The notes beneath the pieces are model-generated. The model made no database searches and was not told the origin of the DNA. It saw nothing but the letters and a program-made list of their open reading frames with translations. Positions 11,601-19,992 of a stretch of 64,000 nucleotides of DNA are shown piece by piece. Where the stretch lies: NCBI GenBank assembly GCA_902800925.1, contig CADCGD010000002.1, positions 24,497-88,496 of the forward strand. The letters are read 5' to 3'. The position numbers and the translations under genes were made by a program. Numbering within the stretch: the first letter of the stretch is position 1; each line of letters begins with the position of its first letter. This stretch comes from an uncultured Bacteroidales bacterium (GTDB taxonomy: Bacteria; Bacteroidota; Bacteroidia; Bacteroidales; Bacteroidaceae).

Positions 11601-14600
11601 GTAGCCATGCGTATGTCAGCAGTCATCAAGCAGAAAGCACAGTTCTACATTCCTGTCAAGGAAATTCTGTTACATCCAACTATCCGTGAGATGGCCTCAC
11701 TGGCTGGTGCTGGTCAGAATGAAGAGACCAAGACCTACGAGAAGTTGGACTATTATCCCATCACAGAAAACCAACGTGGTGTGTATATTGACTGGGAGCT
11801 CAACAGAGACACCACACAGTACAACTTGCCATCTGTGACGAAGTTCGACGGTGTGGATGCAGAAAAATTGCGTGATGCCCTTGTTGCTGTGCTCAAGGCA
11901 CACCCCTACCTGAAGACTCGTCTGGCGATGAAGGATGACGATATCATGCAACATCGCAGGGATGACGAACCTGAGGTGGTTGAACTGACTGTGCTGAAAG
12001 AAGAACCTACAGCGGCATTCTTCCGCAGTCGTGTACGTCCATTCGATCTTTTCAAAGACAATTTGTATCGCATGGAAGTCTACCAGACACCTACTACTGT
12101 CTGGTATTTCCAAGATATCCATCACATTGTTTTCGATGGTGCCTCAGACTTCGTGCTGCGTGCCGAGCTGGAAAAGGCTTTACACGGAGAGACCTTGCAA
12201 CGTGAGGAATACTCCGCCTTCGAACGCGCACTCGATGAGAAGGAGCTGATGGAGTCTGCAACTTTCAATGAGATTGAGAAGTACTTTGACGGCTTGTTAG
12301 AGGATGTGGAGATGATTTCCTATCCACATTCCAGTGAGCTGGACAGCGCAGAGGGTGTCAACAATGCCTATGTAACAGCTGATGTTGACAAGAATCTCAT
12401 TGACGACTATTGCAGAAAGAATTCGGCTACGGCCAACAGCTTCTTCCTCACTTCGCTGATGCAGGTGCTCCACAGACTCACTCGTGAAGAACGCATCGCC
12501 ATCACTACTATCAGCAATGGACGCAGTGACACGCGTATGCATACTATTATGGGTATGTTTGTGAAGACATTACCTGTCGTTTCACGCCTCGACGGCAACC
12601 AGACATTCGCCGATGCACTGGTAAGCATGAACAAGCAGGTAATGACGTCTATTGGTAACGACATCTATCCGTTTACCAAGATTGCCGAACGCTATAAGTT
12701 CCGTTCAGAAATCATGTTTGTATTCCAGGGTGGCTTAAATACACCTGTGGTGGAGCAGCGTGAAGAGAGCATGCCATTGGATCTTGACACGGTAAAGATG
12801 CCTATTGCCTTCATGGTTACAGAAAATGATGAAGGAACATATCATATTGAACTGGAGTATGATACGCATCTCTATTCACAAGCCGACATGCAGATACTGG
12901 TGAATGCACTCCATACCTTTATACAAGAAGCTCTGAGCGGAGATCACCAGATCAAGACCATCTCGCTGACCGATAAAACGGAGCAGGCAAGTATCATCAG
13001 TCTGTCGCAGGGCGAACAGCTTGACTATGACCAGAGCCAGACATTTGTCGATATGGTTTGTTCGTTTGCTGCAAGCCATCCAGAGGCTATTGCCGTGGTC
13101 GACAAATTCAGCAAGATTACCTATGAGGAACTTGACAAGCAATCGAACACGCTGGCAGCAAAACTAATTGAAGATGGTGTTCAGCCCGATACTTATGTAG
13201 GTATCATGCTTCCTCGACAGAAAGAGTTTGTCGTAGCGCTTCTGAGTATCATGAAGGCGGGTGCGGCCTATATCCCGATGGATAATGAGTATCCTATCGA
13301 CCGCCTGCTTTATATGCTGGAAGACAGTCGTGCAAAAGTATTGATAACTACCCGCGAATTGTATGCTGCCAAGCAGCAAGAAGGTGACTTCAAGGCAAAA
13401 CAGGTCATCTTCATGGATGAGTGTATTGAACCGTCAGAAAAGACGGTGAACCTCACCCATCCCGATGGTTTGGCCTACATGATTTACACCTCTGGTTCTA
13501 CTGGTAAGCCTAAGGGTGTCATGCTACCACACCGTGCGCTGCGTGCATACCTCGCCTGGCGAATTGCCAAGATTGGCATTACTCCTGAGAGTCGTCATGC
13601 CGAACATCCCAGCTTCTCGTTCGACGCATCGCTGGACGACCTGCTGTGTCCGTTGGCAACTGGTGGTTGTGTGCATATCCTTCCTGAGGAGCTCCGCAAA
13701 GACATGGACGGTATCTACAACTATCTCAAAGAGCAACGTATTACCGGTCTGACGCTGAGTACTGCTTTGGGAATGACGTTGCTGGGACAGTACTCTGACC
13801 TACCTGTGAAGTTCATGATGATGGGTGGTGAGAAGATGCTTCCATTCCCCAAGACGCCTATCAAGGTCATCAACGGATATGGTCCAACGGAGTTCTCAGT
13901 CTGTTCGTCATTCCACGTAGTAGACCAGGACAAGGATGAGAATATTCCTATTGGTCGCCCTGTCCCCAACAGCTACTCTTTCATCTGCGATACCTTCGGC
14001 AATCTCTTGCCATTAGGTTGTGCCGGTGAGTTGTGTTTGTGCGGTACCCAGATGGCAAATGGCTATTGGCAGCGTGAAGACCTGACCAAGGAGAAGTTCA
14101 CCGTTGCTCCATTTGGAATGAAGGTGTACCATACAGGCGACCTCGCACGATGGAACGAACAGGGTGAGTTGGAGTTCTTAGGACGTATCGATAATCAGGT
14201 GAAGTTACGCGGCTTCCGCATCGAATTGGGTGAGATTGAAAATCAGGCATCGCTTATCGACGGCATCAAGGCTGTTGCTGCCGAGGTTCGTGAGGCCAAT
14301 GGCTCTAAACACTTGGTTCTCTACTTTACAGCGGAACAGCCGATGGATACCGATGCCATTCGTGAACGCCTGTCAGAGTCGCTGACAGAATACATGGTTC
14401 CCGACACCTATATGCAACTCGACGAAATGCCGATGACGCCAAACGGCAAGGTGAACCGCCGCGCGCTTCCACAGCCAGTCATCCGTAGCGCTGCTGAATA
14501 TGTGGAGCCTCAGACAGAGGCAGAGCGTATTGTTGCCCAGGCTATGCAGGATGTGCTTGGTCTGAAGCAGAATGTGGGTGCCCTTGACAGCTTCTTCGCC

Positions 14601-17600
14601 TGGGGTGGTGACTCCATCAAGAGTATTCGCTTGGTGAGCCGTCTGCGTGCAGAGGGCATCACCTTGCAGGTGGCAGACATCATGAAATTGAAGACTGTCA
14701 GGGAGATTGCTGCTGCTGGTTCACAGGGAACTGTTGAGATCAGTCAGGAGGCATGGTCAGGCGAAGTTCCACAGACAGCCATTACACGCTTCTTCTTCGA
14801 TCTGAATCTACCAAAGCCACGTCATTTTAACCAGACCATGTTTATCAAAGCTGCACAGCGTGTGCAGGCAGAGGCTTTGCAGCAAGCAATAGAAGCCCTT
14901 GTCAAGCATCATGATATGTTGCGTGCGATTGTCCGTAAGGATCAGTTGTATGTCAGGAATACTGACGAGCCGAACCTCTATGGTTGGGAACGACTTGACT
15001 ATACGCAGGATGCCGACTACGTGAAGAATATCGAGCAAGTCTGCAGAAACCGACAGGCTTCTATCAGTCTGAGCAATGGACCGATGTTCAAGGTCGTTCT
15101 GTTCAATACGCCTGACTATGACGCTATACTGATGGTTTGCCACCACCTTGTCGTGGATGGTGTCTCTTGGCGTGTATTGCTAGAAGATTTCAATACAGCA
15201 TATGGACAGGCAGCCGAGGGCAATGCCATTGCACTTCCTGCCAAGACACACTCGTTCAGAGAGTACGCTGAGACCTTGCAAAGCTATGCCCAGAGCCATG
15301 AACTTAATATGGAGCGAAGCTATTGGGATCGTGTTCAGGAAAAGCTGCAGCATCTTCCTTCCAGCAAGGCAAAGGACAGCAGTCGCAGCATGGATCACGT
15401 CAATGCTTCTCTCGATGCTCAGACCACACATAGCATCACCACGACAGCAGGCAATCCCTATCATGCTGACATCAACGACTTGCTGATGACAGCCTTAGGA
15501 AGGAGCTATTACAAGCTTACAGGAAATGATGCTGTATCGGTACAGTTCGAGGGCCATGGTCGAGAGTATATTGGCAATGCCCAGTTGCTGACAGACCGCA
15601 CTGTAGGTTGGTTCACCTCTGTTTATCCCGTTGTGCTGGAGCATCTGGACGGAGACCTGAGAAGCTGTCTGCGTCAGACCAAAGAGACCATGCACCGTAT
15701 TCCAAATAAGGGTGTTGGCTACAATATTTTACGCTATCTGTCAGACAATACAGCTTATTCTACCGGACTGTGTGCTTTAATCGGATTTAACTACTTGGGC
15801 GAGATGAGTGCCCAGGATAGTAATGACGGAGCCCTCTTTACTGCGATGACAGAAATATCAGCTGGCGATGATTTTGCACCACAGAATGTCTTTGGTCCCG
15901 ATATTTCTATCAACTGTTCGGTAGTAGATGGAAAGTTAGAGGCTTCTCTGGCATACAACACTGCTATGTTCACGCAAGAACAGGCTACTGAACTGCTGAA
16001 CGGCATGATGGAGTCATTGCGCGAAATCACTGTCCATACTGCAGATATGACGAATGAAGAGGTTACTGCTACTGACCTTGGCGAATATGAATGGACTGAC
16101 GAGGAGTTCCAGAAGGTATATAACCACTTCATTCAGATGGGTACTCCGCTGCAACGTATCTATCCGCTCAGCCCCATGCAGGAAGGTATGGCCTTGAAGT
16201 TCATGCTGGAACCCGACTCATTAGCTTATCGTCTGGTGTCAAGATTCGCACTTGATATCCTGCCTACGGAGGAGCAGATGCGCTATACTCTTGACCAATT
16301 GGCTGCTAAGCATGAGGTGCTGAGAACAAGTCTTATCTACCATGACGTAGAACAGTACAGGCAGGCCATCGTTGACAGACCACTTGGACTGGAGATGAGG
16401 GATGTGTCTGACGCACCAAACAAGGAGAATGCCATGGTTGCCCTCTACAGGGCTGAGCAGCAGAGAGGATTTGACATGGAAGACCAACCTCTGTTCCGTA
16501 TTGTCTGTGTGAAGACATCAGAGACCACGTGTGAGATTCTTCTTGCTGTACACCATATTATTGTTGATGGATGGTGTATCGGACTGTATATGAGCGACCT
16601 TATCGCTAACCTGACAGATGCTGTACAGGGCAAGATGAAGCCTATTGAGCAGTACCCGACAGGACGCTATGAGAAGTTTATCAGGGATCTGTTGAAGAAG
16701 GATACCGACAAGGGACTGAACTATTGGAGAGGACTCTTGGACGGCTATACGACGAAAGCCGTGATACCGTATTCTGGCATCGTTCCTGAAAAAGAACGTG
16801 CAGTTGACAATGTCTGCCGTATCACCATCAGCGGCAATGAGATGACAGCACTGAAGGCCCTGACCACCAACGCACAGGCTACCATGAACACACTCGTGGA
16901 ACTGGCATGGGGATTGGTTCTTCAGATTTATAACCGTCAAGATGATGTGGTGTTCGTAAAAGTCGTTTCTGGACGTAATAATGCTTCAGAGGGTGTAGAG
17001 GACGTTGTCGGCCTCTTCATCAACTCTGTTCCGGTACGTGTCAGAACGCCGAAGGGAACCACAGTTGTTCAGGCATTACAAGCACTTCAGCAACAGGCTG
17101 CTGAAACTAATGAGTGGGATTTCTGCCCGCTGTCAGTTATCCAGCAACAGTCAGACTTGGGTGCAGAGCTGTTCCAGTCTATTGTGGCCTTCGAGAACTA
17201 TGATTCTGAAGTTGATCTGAGCAATGCTTCGACACCGTTCCATACCAAGATGGTCTACTCTAAGGAGGAGTCAATTAACGACTTGACGTTAACGGCCTTT
17301 GCTGACGGAGATAACGAACTGACTGTGAACCTGGAGTTCGACCCAATGAAGTACCGGAAGGGTGAAATTGAGCAGGTCATGAGCGTGATGAGACAGATGC
17401 TGCAGAATATGGCTGAACAGCCAGATGCAGATGTAAGCACGTTGCCACCTTTGACTAACCAGGACCGCGTTGCTTTGGCGAAGCTAGGACTGGGCGAGAC
17501 GCTGAACTTTGACACCACGCAGACCTTGGTAGATCTGTTTACGAAGCAGGCCCGGAAGACACCCGACAACACGTGTGTTGTATTCCAGGACAAGCACCTT

Positions 17601-19976
17601 ACATTCCGTGAGGTAGACGCCATGACCGACCGTCTGGCTATCCTGCTGCAGAAGCAATACCACGTGCAACCCGAGATGGCTGTGGGTGTCATGATAGAGC
17701 GTAGCGAGTTGATGCTGCTCTATCCAATGGCTATCATGAAGGCTGGTGCTGCTTATATGCCTCTGGACTTCCACTTCCCTGCAGAACGTCTCTCGTTCAT
17801 GTGCAAGGATGCCGGTGTGAAACTGATTCTGTCAGAAGGCAACAGAGTAGGGGAGGCCATGCCCGACTACAAGGGACAGGTGCTCACCAGCGATGTATTT
17901 GAGCATCTGGACGAAGTCAGCGGAAAGCTGAATCCGAAGTGGAAGGCACAGCCCGAGAATATGTTCGTCATCCTCTACACATCAGGTTCTACAGGTACAC
18001 CTAAGGGTGTGGTATTAGAGCATCGGAACATTGTCAACTTCTGCCATTGGTACGTGAAGGAATTTGATGTGACGGCAGAGGACCGCGCAGTAGCCTATGC
18101 CAACTTCGGTTTCGACGCTCACATGATGGATATCTATCCTGTGACGTCGGTAGGTGGAAGTGTCTATATCATTCCTAGCGACATGCGTATGGATCTGATG
18201 GGCATGAACGAGTACATGGAACGTGAACACCTGAACCTGGCGTTTATGACAACACAGGTGGGCTTCATGTTTGCTACGACCATTGAGAACCACTCGTTGC
18301 GCCTGCTGTCAGTAGGTGGTGAGAAACTGCAGCCGCTGAAGAAGCCGCCATTCCGCTTCTATAACGGCTACGGACCGACAGAGTGTACCCTGTATTCGAC
18401 ATTCTATAACATTGACCGCGACTATGACAGCTCATACATCGGACGTCCGCTGGCTGGCTATCAACTCTATGTGGTTGACCCGAATATGAACCTTGTTCCG
18501 CAGGGTGCCGTTGGTGAACTGGTTGTAGCTGGTGCTGGTGTCGGTCGTGGCTATCTGAACAGACCTGAGCAGACGGCAGAGAAGTTCATCACGTTCATGG
18601 GACAGAAGGCCTATCGAACCGGTGACTTGGTGAAGTGGAGTCCTGATGGCAACATCGACTTCATTGGCCGTATCGACGGACAGGTGAAGCTGCGTGGTCT
18701 GCGTATCGAAATGGGCGAGATTGAGGCCTGCATCTTGAAATATCCACAGATTAAGACAACAGCTGTCGATGTCAAGGAGGTCTGCGGTGCACAACACATC
18801 TGTTGCTACTTCACATCGGATGTACAGATTGACGTGGATAGTCTGAAGGAGTACTTGGCAAGTAAGTTGACCGACTATATGGTACCAACAGCCTACATGC
18901 AGATGGAGAAGTTGCCGCTCACTCCTAATGGCAAGGTGAATCGCAGGGCACTACCCGTACCGACCATTACGCTGCAGACAGAGAATGTGGCTCCTGAAAC
19001 GGAACGTGAGAGGGTGCTGTTCGAAATCGCCAAGGAACTGCTGAAGATTGATGACTTCGGTGTGACCGATGACCTGACAAAGCTGGGACTGACGTCATTG
19101 TTGGCTATCAAGATGGTCATGATGGCCACTAAGAGGAATATCGCCATCAAGTTGGATGATGTGATGAAACTCAAGACTATTAGAGCCACGTTGCAACATA
19201 ACATGACCATGCTGTCGTGGGCTGCTCCTTATGATGAGAGCAAGCCTGTGGTAGTGCTGGTATGTGGAGCAACGCCCTATAAAGACCTTGAGCCATATGT
19301 TGAACAGTTGTCAAAGCACTACTCCGTACTGGTATACGAGCCCATTGCTGAGCACTATGACTACATCTTCCAGGACGAAAACATTGACGAAGTGGTAGAG
19401 ATGTATTATGCACTGCTTGACCTGACACTGCCAGAAGGTGTGAAGGTGAGTGCCTTTACAGGTCACTGCTTCGGTGGTGAGATTGCCTACCGTCTGGCTA
19501 TCAGACGGTCACAGGAAACAGGTATCACGGTGCCTATGATGATGCTCGACGTGTTCTGGCGTGTTGACCCGTTGCACTTTGACGAGGAGGCACTGATGAA
19601 GCTGCTGCCACAGGAACTCATCGACAAGTATGGCAATGCTATCCGCTCTTATGCCAAGGCAATGAATATGTATGACAAACTGGGCCGTCAGGGTGTTCCA
19701 CCCATGTATGGTGGTGATGTCGTACTGTTCAGGGCTACTGAGATAGAACCCGATTCGCCTATCTTGGCTGAAATCTATGCTACGGCACCTCAGTTCAAGG
19801 AAGCATGGAAGAATGTTACCTCCGAGCGAAGCATGGACAATGCCGCCTTCTGGCGTCAGTACTACCCAGACATGGAGGTATACAACATGCAGGCGCACCA
19901 CATGTCGATGCTCGAAAGTCAGCATGTCAAGAAGTATGTGGAGTGGCTTGACAACTATCTCAAGAATCATCAGTAA
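2634..19976 (+). CDS. Five-module nonribosomal peptide synthetase with epimerase and Cys-type thioesterase
   Basis: 5780 aa. By-eye domain order: C1 1-430 (HHTIADG from H130), A1 440-930, T1 (Ser972); C2 1025-1450 (HHIISDG, H1148), A2, T2 (Ser2000); C3 2062-2470 (HHTIYDG, H2185), A3, T3 (Ser2988); C4 3040-3460 (HHIVFDG, H3163), A4, T4 (GGDSI, Ser3994); E 4043-4490 (HHLVVDG at 4170, EGHGRE, TVGWFTSVYP, PNKGVGYN, FNYLGE); C5 4508-4940 (HHIIVDG, 4640), A5 4964-5440, T5 (Ser5488); TE 5538-5780. Every A domain has YTSGSTG and the PNGK lysine. The TE nucleophile motif is GHCFGG (Cys5612) with His5756 near the end. A C domain as the first domain suggests N-acylation; the E domain suggests a D residue at position 4. 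A3 has LNGFRIELGGIE where the others have RGFRIELGEIE or similar. The product is not predicted. ATG follows the MATE stop by 12 bp. Confidence 0.97.
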   Translation: MKTYPLLQSQLGVFTEWMADPTITRYNLPAVVRFSKKVTPEKLIKAFEIVIAKRDVLRTRFVLNDEGLPLQYSDPDMVIPIVRKSMTEEELDNYLKNDYIRPYDLLSGEPLCRVELVETPQNNYVLFEIHHTIADGLTLGNCITLRDFPAAYKGEALEEIPYGMYEYAEDEQAALQSDAYERSKQYYAEKFANMEFTTISTSAANPLGNSIHEDSYLDNEAVDKWCQENGTAPNLLFMAAFSYVLSEASREEQVVYRTINHGRMDKRLMNAYGMFVKSAPILANVDRSQSVIDFIKGFRRELMSIVRYGNYPFNHFCRDMKMSGGVEFGFQGYKIQESVELEGEKVYAQQLDRGKSTSDLTCIIYLVDGQYDIRLSSSDALNSRESLTRLSRAIKATVDNMMAQPEGLLSELSMLDAEGTEQVASFRYTAKADVPYHLFYEPIEQNAVRFPDRNALIAKDRTLTFSELNTEANRVAHALIRRGVKRGDRIVLLLPRRSAVIVCMFGVTKTGAAYIPCDPAYPADRINLIMNDSEAQCVITTPDHAAAYPAEKVILIDDIYQTGKTQLEDDQNPNVEVSPEDLAYLIYTSGSTGRPKGVMLRHVGITNYLYDHPANVHIHGLTELGVKVFVSITTLSFDMSLKEFAGSLFNGITSVLADEQEVLDAALLSELMDRTGAEAINGTCSRILSYMELPAFCQSLSRCKAVWAGGEKYPMQLLTSLQSMGVHIFNTYGPTEITVSSNIADLTNARKVTVGHPLLNYEEFIVDPWGNQLPVGFVGELLIGGPGVARGYNNLPEMTKERFVEYQGIRVYRSGDLARWEPDGDVEIIGRNDGQVKLRGFRIELGEVENLSVKFEGIRQVVCDVKEIGTTQHLCLYYVSENEIDEEALKQFISASLTEYMVPTVYMRIDAIPLTPNGKTNRKALPKPTLKLAEVVAPETKMERDIFDIVAESLQMTDFGVTNDLIALGLSSLASMRLSATIKKRLGIQILMKDIMQHPTVREIASLAENAKETIVLKPYDKREWYPLNESQRGMYVDWMMNPDALQYNIPILLHFRGVDENKVRESLIAVADAHPYMKARLAIKGDDVVQLRNDDATIEVNIEQLDHMPDRTWFQNRVKPFDLLKEPLYRFNIFTYADHVFLLLDLHHIISDGSSNYVIAKEMEKAYRGEVLTPETYTAYDRALDEEALMQSERKQEAEDYFDALVGGVEATVYPHSSQTDGERKQGVVDVYVTSNDIDAFCKKHALPTSSFFLTVFHQVLERITREENTLVYFISNGRSELLLDNFFGVLVKTLPSVCGQFKGQMAEVVRSLNTQMQETIRNDFYPFTKLVERHDLKAEILYNYFVDLQTEVCLGDHQSEEIYGLDWDMAKTPLSITMLRADDGVGYTARIEYDATLYCRKDMKVLGNSFKAFAESSCTAAGNEMANCRIVLPEDYDQLLQLSKGETMPVDPNETFVSIFMEQAAKTPDAMAVIDEDNSSEGQSSSYTYRQLDQLSNALAAELRSLGVGDPKTPSPFVSIMLGYEKAFLVAAIGVEKAGGAYVPLDYEYPNDRLLYMLEDSESQVLITSHAIFNEKTSEGDNFTAKNILFIDDFLKGVSGETADHMAAINYATPDGLAYMIYTSGSTGKPKGVMIPHRAKANFVRFIAKEWRHTAQSRICCHSSFSFDASIEDLYPVLTVGGTLYTVPKEARKDLVMLYDFIIKNKITGGCYTTQLGLMLLQQFPDLPVDYLVVGGEKMADNPDCKCRLINTYGPTEFTVDATFYETEHGRDYKNIPIGRPLYNLSAFVLDPMGQLVPQGVPGELCMAGPQIACGYWKREDLTAEKFVDCPFTEGKMYHTGDLVKYNSEGQIEYMGRIDNQVKLRGFRIELGEIETLISKYEGVQMQSVQVKEIGGVQHLCAYYTADRQIDSDALRDYLAEQLTDYMVPTAYMQLDQMPLTPNGKVNTKALPMPNMQADELVAPVTKTEKKLFSLAAEMLKHDKFGITSNLITMGLTSLTAMRFTVAAFNEFKVQVTVKDVMQHPTIHQMAALIDSMREEEGLDTQQEDTQFWPEGKHYYYPITENQRGVLFDWEMNRNTTQYNVPDVVVMKGADAAKLRDALEMVVNAHPYLKTRFVQHDGDVMQIRRDEEPVEILMESLTEEPDTEFFQNRVRPFDLYNDTLYRLEIYTYNSKVYLFMDIHHTIYDGGSSLILLNDIQKAYEGENIELETYTAFDFALDELKLMKSEKYAEAGDYFKKLMGDANTVVYPHSIKKEENDPGILSVHFTGGDIESFCQQNGLTLNSYFLAITMHVLHTVTREDDIIITTINNGRSDVRMMNIMGMFVKTIPVVSSSADSNKSIGEVVKQIQNQLLETQSRDFYPFTKMVELYGLRPEIMYVYQPRDVSEDDEQEDKMRLVLNQTKLPLDIQVMPEKGGYVLELQYDTALYSKKDMEQLAAVMTNMAELAPSMSSLKDIPLLSDEDKEKVLGISTGKVLDYDTSLTWVDLFQQQAKARPDQVAVVDSTSQLTYRELDEKSDSLAHWLVSQGVKPDDFVAIKMDRVKEFLVAVLATQKAGAAYVPIDVDYPEDRISYMIENSEAKVLLTEETVKDVKPAGPFKSLATPDSRAYMIYTSGSTGRPKGVKVAHRGLMNLVTWVKDLVKLKPGDKTAIFVSFSFDASVNDLYPILTAGGELHIFSSEMRKDMESMYKYLCEHHIKGLEFTTQLAMAMMQQYQLPIEYLFVGGEKLKPFPKTGYDVINVYGPTEFTDISSYYVVDQTKSIEDIPIGKPVPNTMSLIVDPYGRLLPQGFTGELCLAGRQMTYGYWKLEKLTEEKFVDCPFAEGKMYHTGDLARYNEEGNIEYVGRNDNQVKLNGFRIELGGIENRASNYDGILQVVAEVYGGKTLCLYYTSTQEIDEEDLSAFLGKTLAEYMIPSVYMRLDAMPMTPNGKVDRKKLPAPAIEAGQIVAPETEVEAEMLDIAMELLGGEQIGVTTNLITAGMTSLVAMRMSAVIKQKAQFYIPVKEILLHPTIREMASLAGAGQNEETKTYEKLDYYPITENQRGVYIDWELNRDTTQYNLPSVTKFDGVDAEKLRDALVAVLKAHPYLKTRLAMKDDDIMQHRRDDEPEVVELTVLKEEPTAAFFRSRVRPFDLFKDNLYRMEVYQTPTTVWYFQDIHHIVFDGASDFVLRAELEKALHGETLQREEYSAFERALDEKELMESATFNEIEKYFDGLLEDVEMISYPHSSELDSAEGVNNAYVTADVDKNLIDDYCRKNSATANSFFLTSLMQVLHRLTREERIAITTISNGRSDTRMHTIMGMFVKTLPVVSRLDGNQTFADALVSMNKQVMTSIGNDIYPFTKIAERYKFRSEIMFVFQGGLNTPVVEQREESMPLDLDTVKMPIAFMVTENDEGTYHIELEYDTHLYSQADMQILVNALHTFIQEALSGDHQIKTISLTDKTEQASIISLSQGEQLDYDQSQTFVDMVCSFAASHPEAIAVVDKFSKITYEELDKQSNTLAAKLIEDGVQPDTYVGIMLPRQKEFVVALLSIMKAGAAYIPMDNEYPIDRLLYMLEDSRAKVLITTRELYAAKQQEGDFKAKQVIFMDECIEPSEKTVNLTHPDGLAYMIYTSGSTGKPKGVMLPHRALRAYLAWRIAKIGITPESRHAEHPSFSFDASLDDLLCPLATGGCVHILPEELRKDMDGIYNYLKEQRITGLTLSTALGMTLLGQYSDLPVKFMMMGGEKMLPFPKTPIKVINGYGPTEFSVCSSFHVVDQDKDENIPIGRPVPNSYSFICDTFGNLLPLGCAGELCLCGTQMANGYWQREDLTKEKFTVAPFGMKVYHTGDLARWNEQGELEFLGRIDNQVKLRGFRIELGEIENQASLIDGIKAVAAEVREANGSKHLVLYFTAEQPMDTDAIRERLSESLTEYMVPDTYMQLDEMPMTPNGKVNRRALPQPVIRSAAEYVEPQTEAERIVAQAMQDVLGLKQNVGALDSFFAWGGDSIKSIRLVSRLRAEGITLQVADIMKLKTVREIAAAGSQGTVEISQEAWSGEVPQTAITRFFFDLNLPKPRHFNQTMFIKAAQRVQAEALQQAIEALVKHHDMLRAIVRKDQLYVRNTDEPNLYGWERLDYTQDADYVKNIEQVCRNRQASISLSNGPMFKVVLFNTPDYDAILMVCHHLVVDGVSWRVLLEDFNTAYGQAAEGNAIALPAKTHSFREYAETLQSYAQSHELNMERSYWDRVQEKLQHLPSSKAKDSSRSMDHVNASLDAQTTHSITTTAGNPYHADINDLLMTALGRSYYKLTGNDAVSVQFEGHGREYIGNAQLLTDRTVGWFTSVYPVVLEHLDGDLRSCLRQTKETMHRIPNKGVGYNILRYLSDNTAYSTGLCALIGFNYLGEMSAQDSNDGALFTAMTEISAGDDFAPQNVFGPDISINCSVVDGKLEASLAYNTAMFTQEQATELLNGMMESLREITVHTADMTNEEVTATDLGEYEWTDEEFQKVYNHFIQMGTPLQRIYPLSPMQEGMALKFMLEPDSLAYRLVSRFALDILPTEEQMRYTLDQLAAKHEVLRTSLIYHDVEQYRQAIVDRPLGLEMRDVSDAPNKENAMVALYRAEQQRGFDMEDQPLFRIVCVKTSETTCEILLAVHHIIVDGWCIGLYMSDLIANLTDAVQGKMKPIEQYPTGRYEKFIRDLLKKDTDKGLNYWRGLLDGYTTKAVIPYSGIVPEKERAVDNVCRITISGNEMTALKALTTNAQATMNTLVELAWGLVLQIYNRQDDVVFVKVVSGRNNASEGVEDVVGLFINSVPVRVRTPKGTTVVQALQALQQQAAETNEWDFCPLSVIQQQSDLGAELFQSIVAFENYDSEVDLSNASTPFHTKMVYSKEESINDLTLTAFADGDNELTVNLEFDPMKYRKGEIEQVMSVMRQMLQNMAEQPDADVSTLPPLTNQDRVALAKLGLGETLNFDTTQTLVDLFTKQARKTPDNTCVVFQDKHLTFREVDAMTDRLAILLQKQYHVQPEMAVGVMIERSELMLLYPMAIMKAGAAYMPLDFHFPAERLSFMCKDAGVKLILSEGNRVGEAMPDYKGQVLTSDVFEHLDEVSGKLNPKWKAQPENMFVILYTSGSTGTPKGVVLEHRNIVNFCHWYVKEFDVTAEDRAVAYANFGFDAHMMDIYPVTSVGGSVYIIPSDMRMDLMGMNEYMEREHLNLAFMTTQVGFMFATTIENHSLRLLSVGGEKLQPLKKPPFRFYNGYGPTECTLYSTFYNIDRDYDSSYIGRPLAGYQLYVVDPNMNLVPQGAVGELVVAGAGVGRGYLNRPEQTAEKFITFMGQKAYRTGDLVKWSPDGNIDFIGRIDGQVKLRGLRIEMGEIEACILKYPQIKTTAVDVKEVCGAQHICCYFTSDVQIDVDSLKEYLASKLTDYMVPTAYMQMEKLPLTPNGKVNRRALPVPTITLQTENVAPETERERVLFEIAKELLKIDDFGVTDDLTKLGLTSLLAIKMVMMATKRNIAIKLDDVMKLKTIRATLQHNMTMLSWAAPYDESKPVVVLVCGATPYKDLEPYVEQLSKHYSVLVYEPIAEHYDYIFQDENIDEVVEMYYALLDLTLPEGVKVSAFTGHCFGGEIAYRLAIRRSQETGITVPMMMLDVFWRVDPLHFDEEALMKLLPQELIDKYGNAIRSYAKAMNMYDKLGRQGVPPMYGGDVVLFRATEIEPDSPILAEIYATAPQFKEAWKNVTSERSMDNAAFWRQYYPDMEVYNMQAHHMSMLESQHVKKYVEWLDNYLKNHQ

Positions 19977-19992
19977 TGTTAATTGTTGAATT

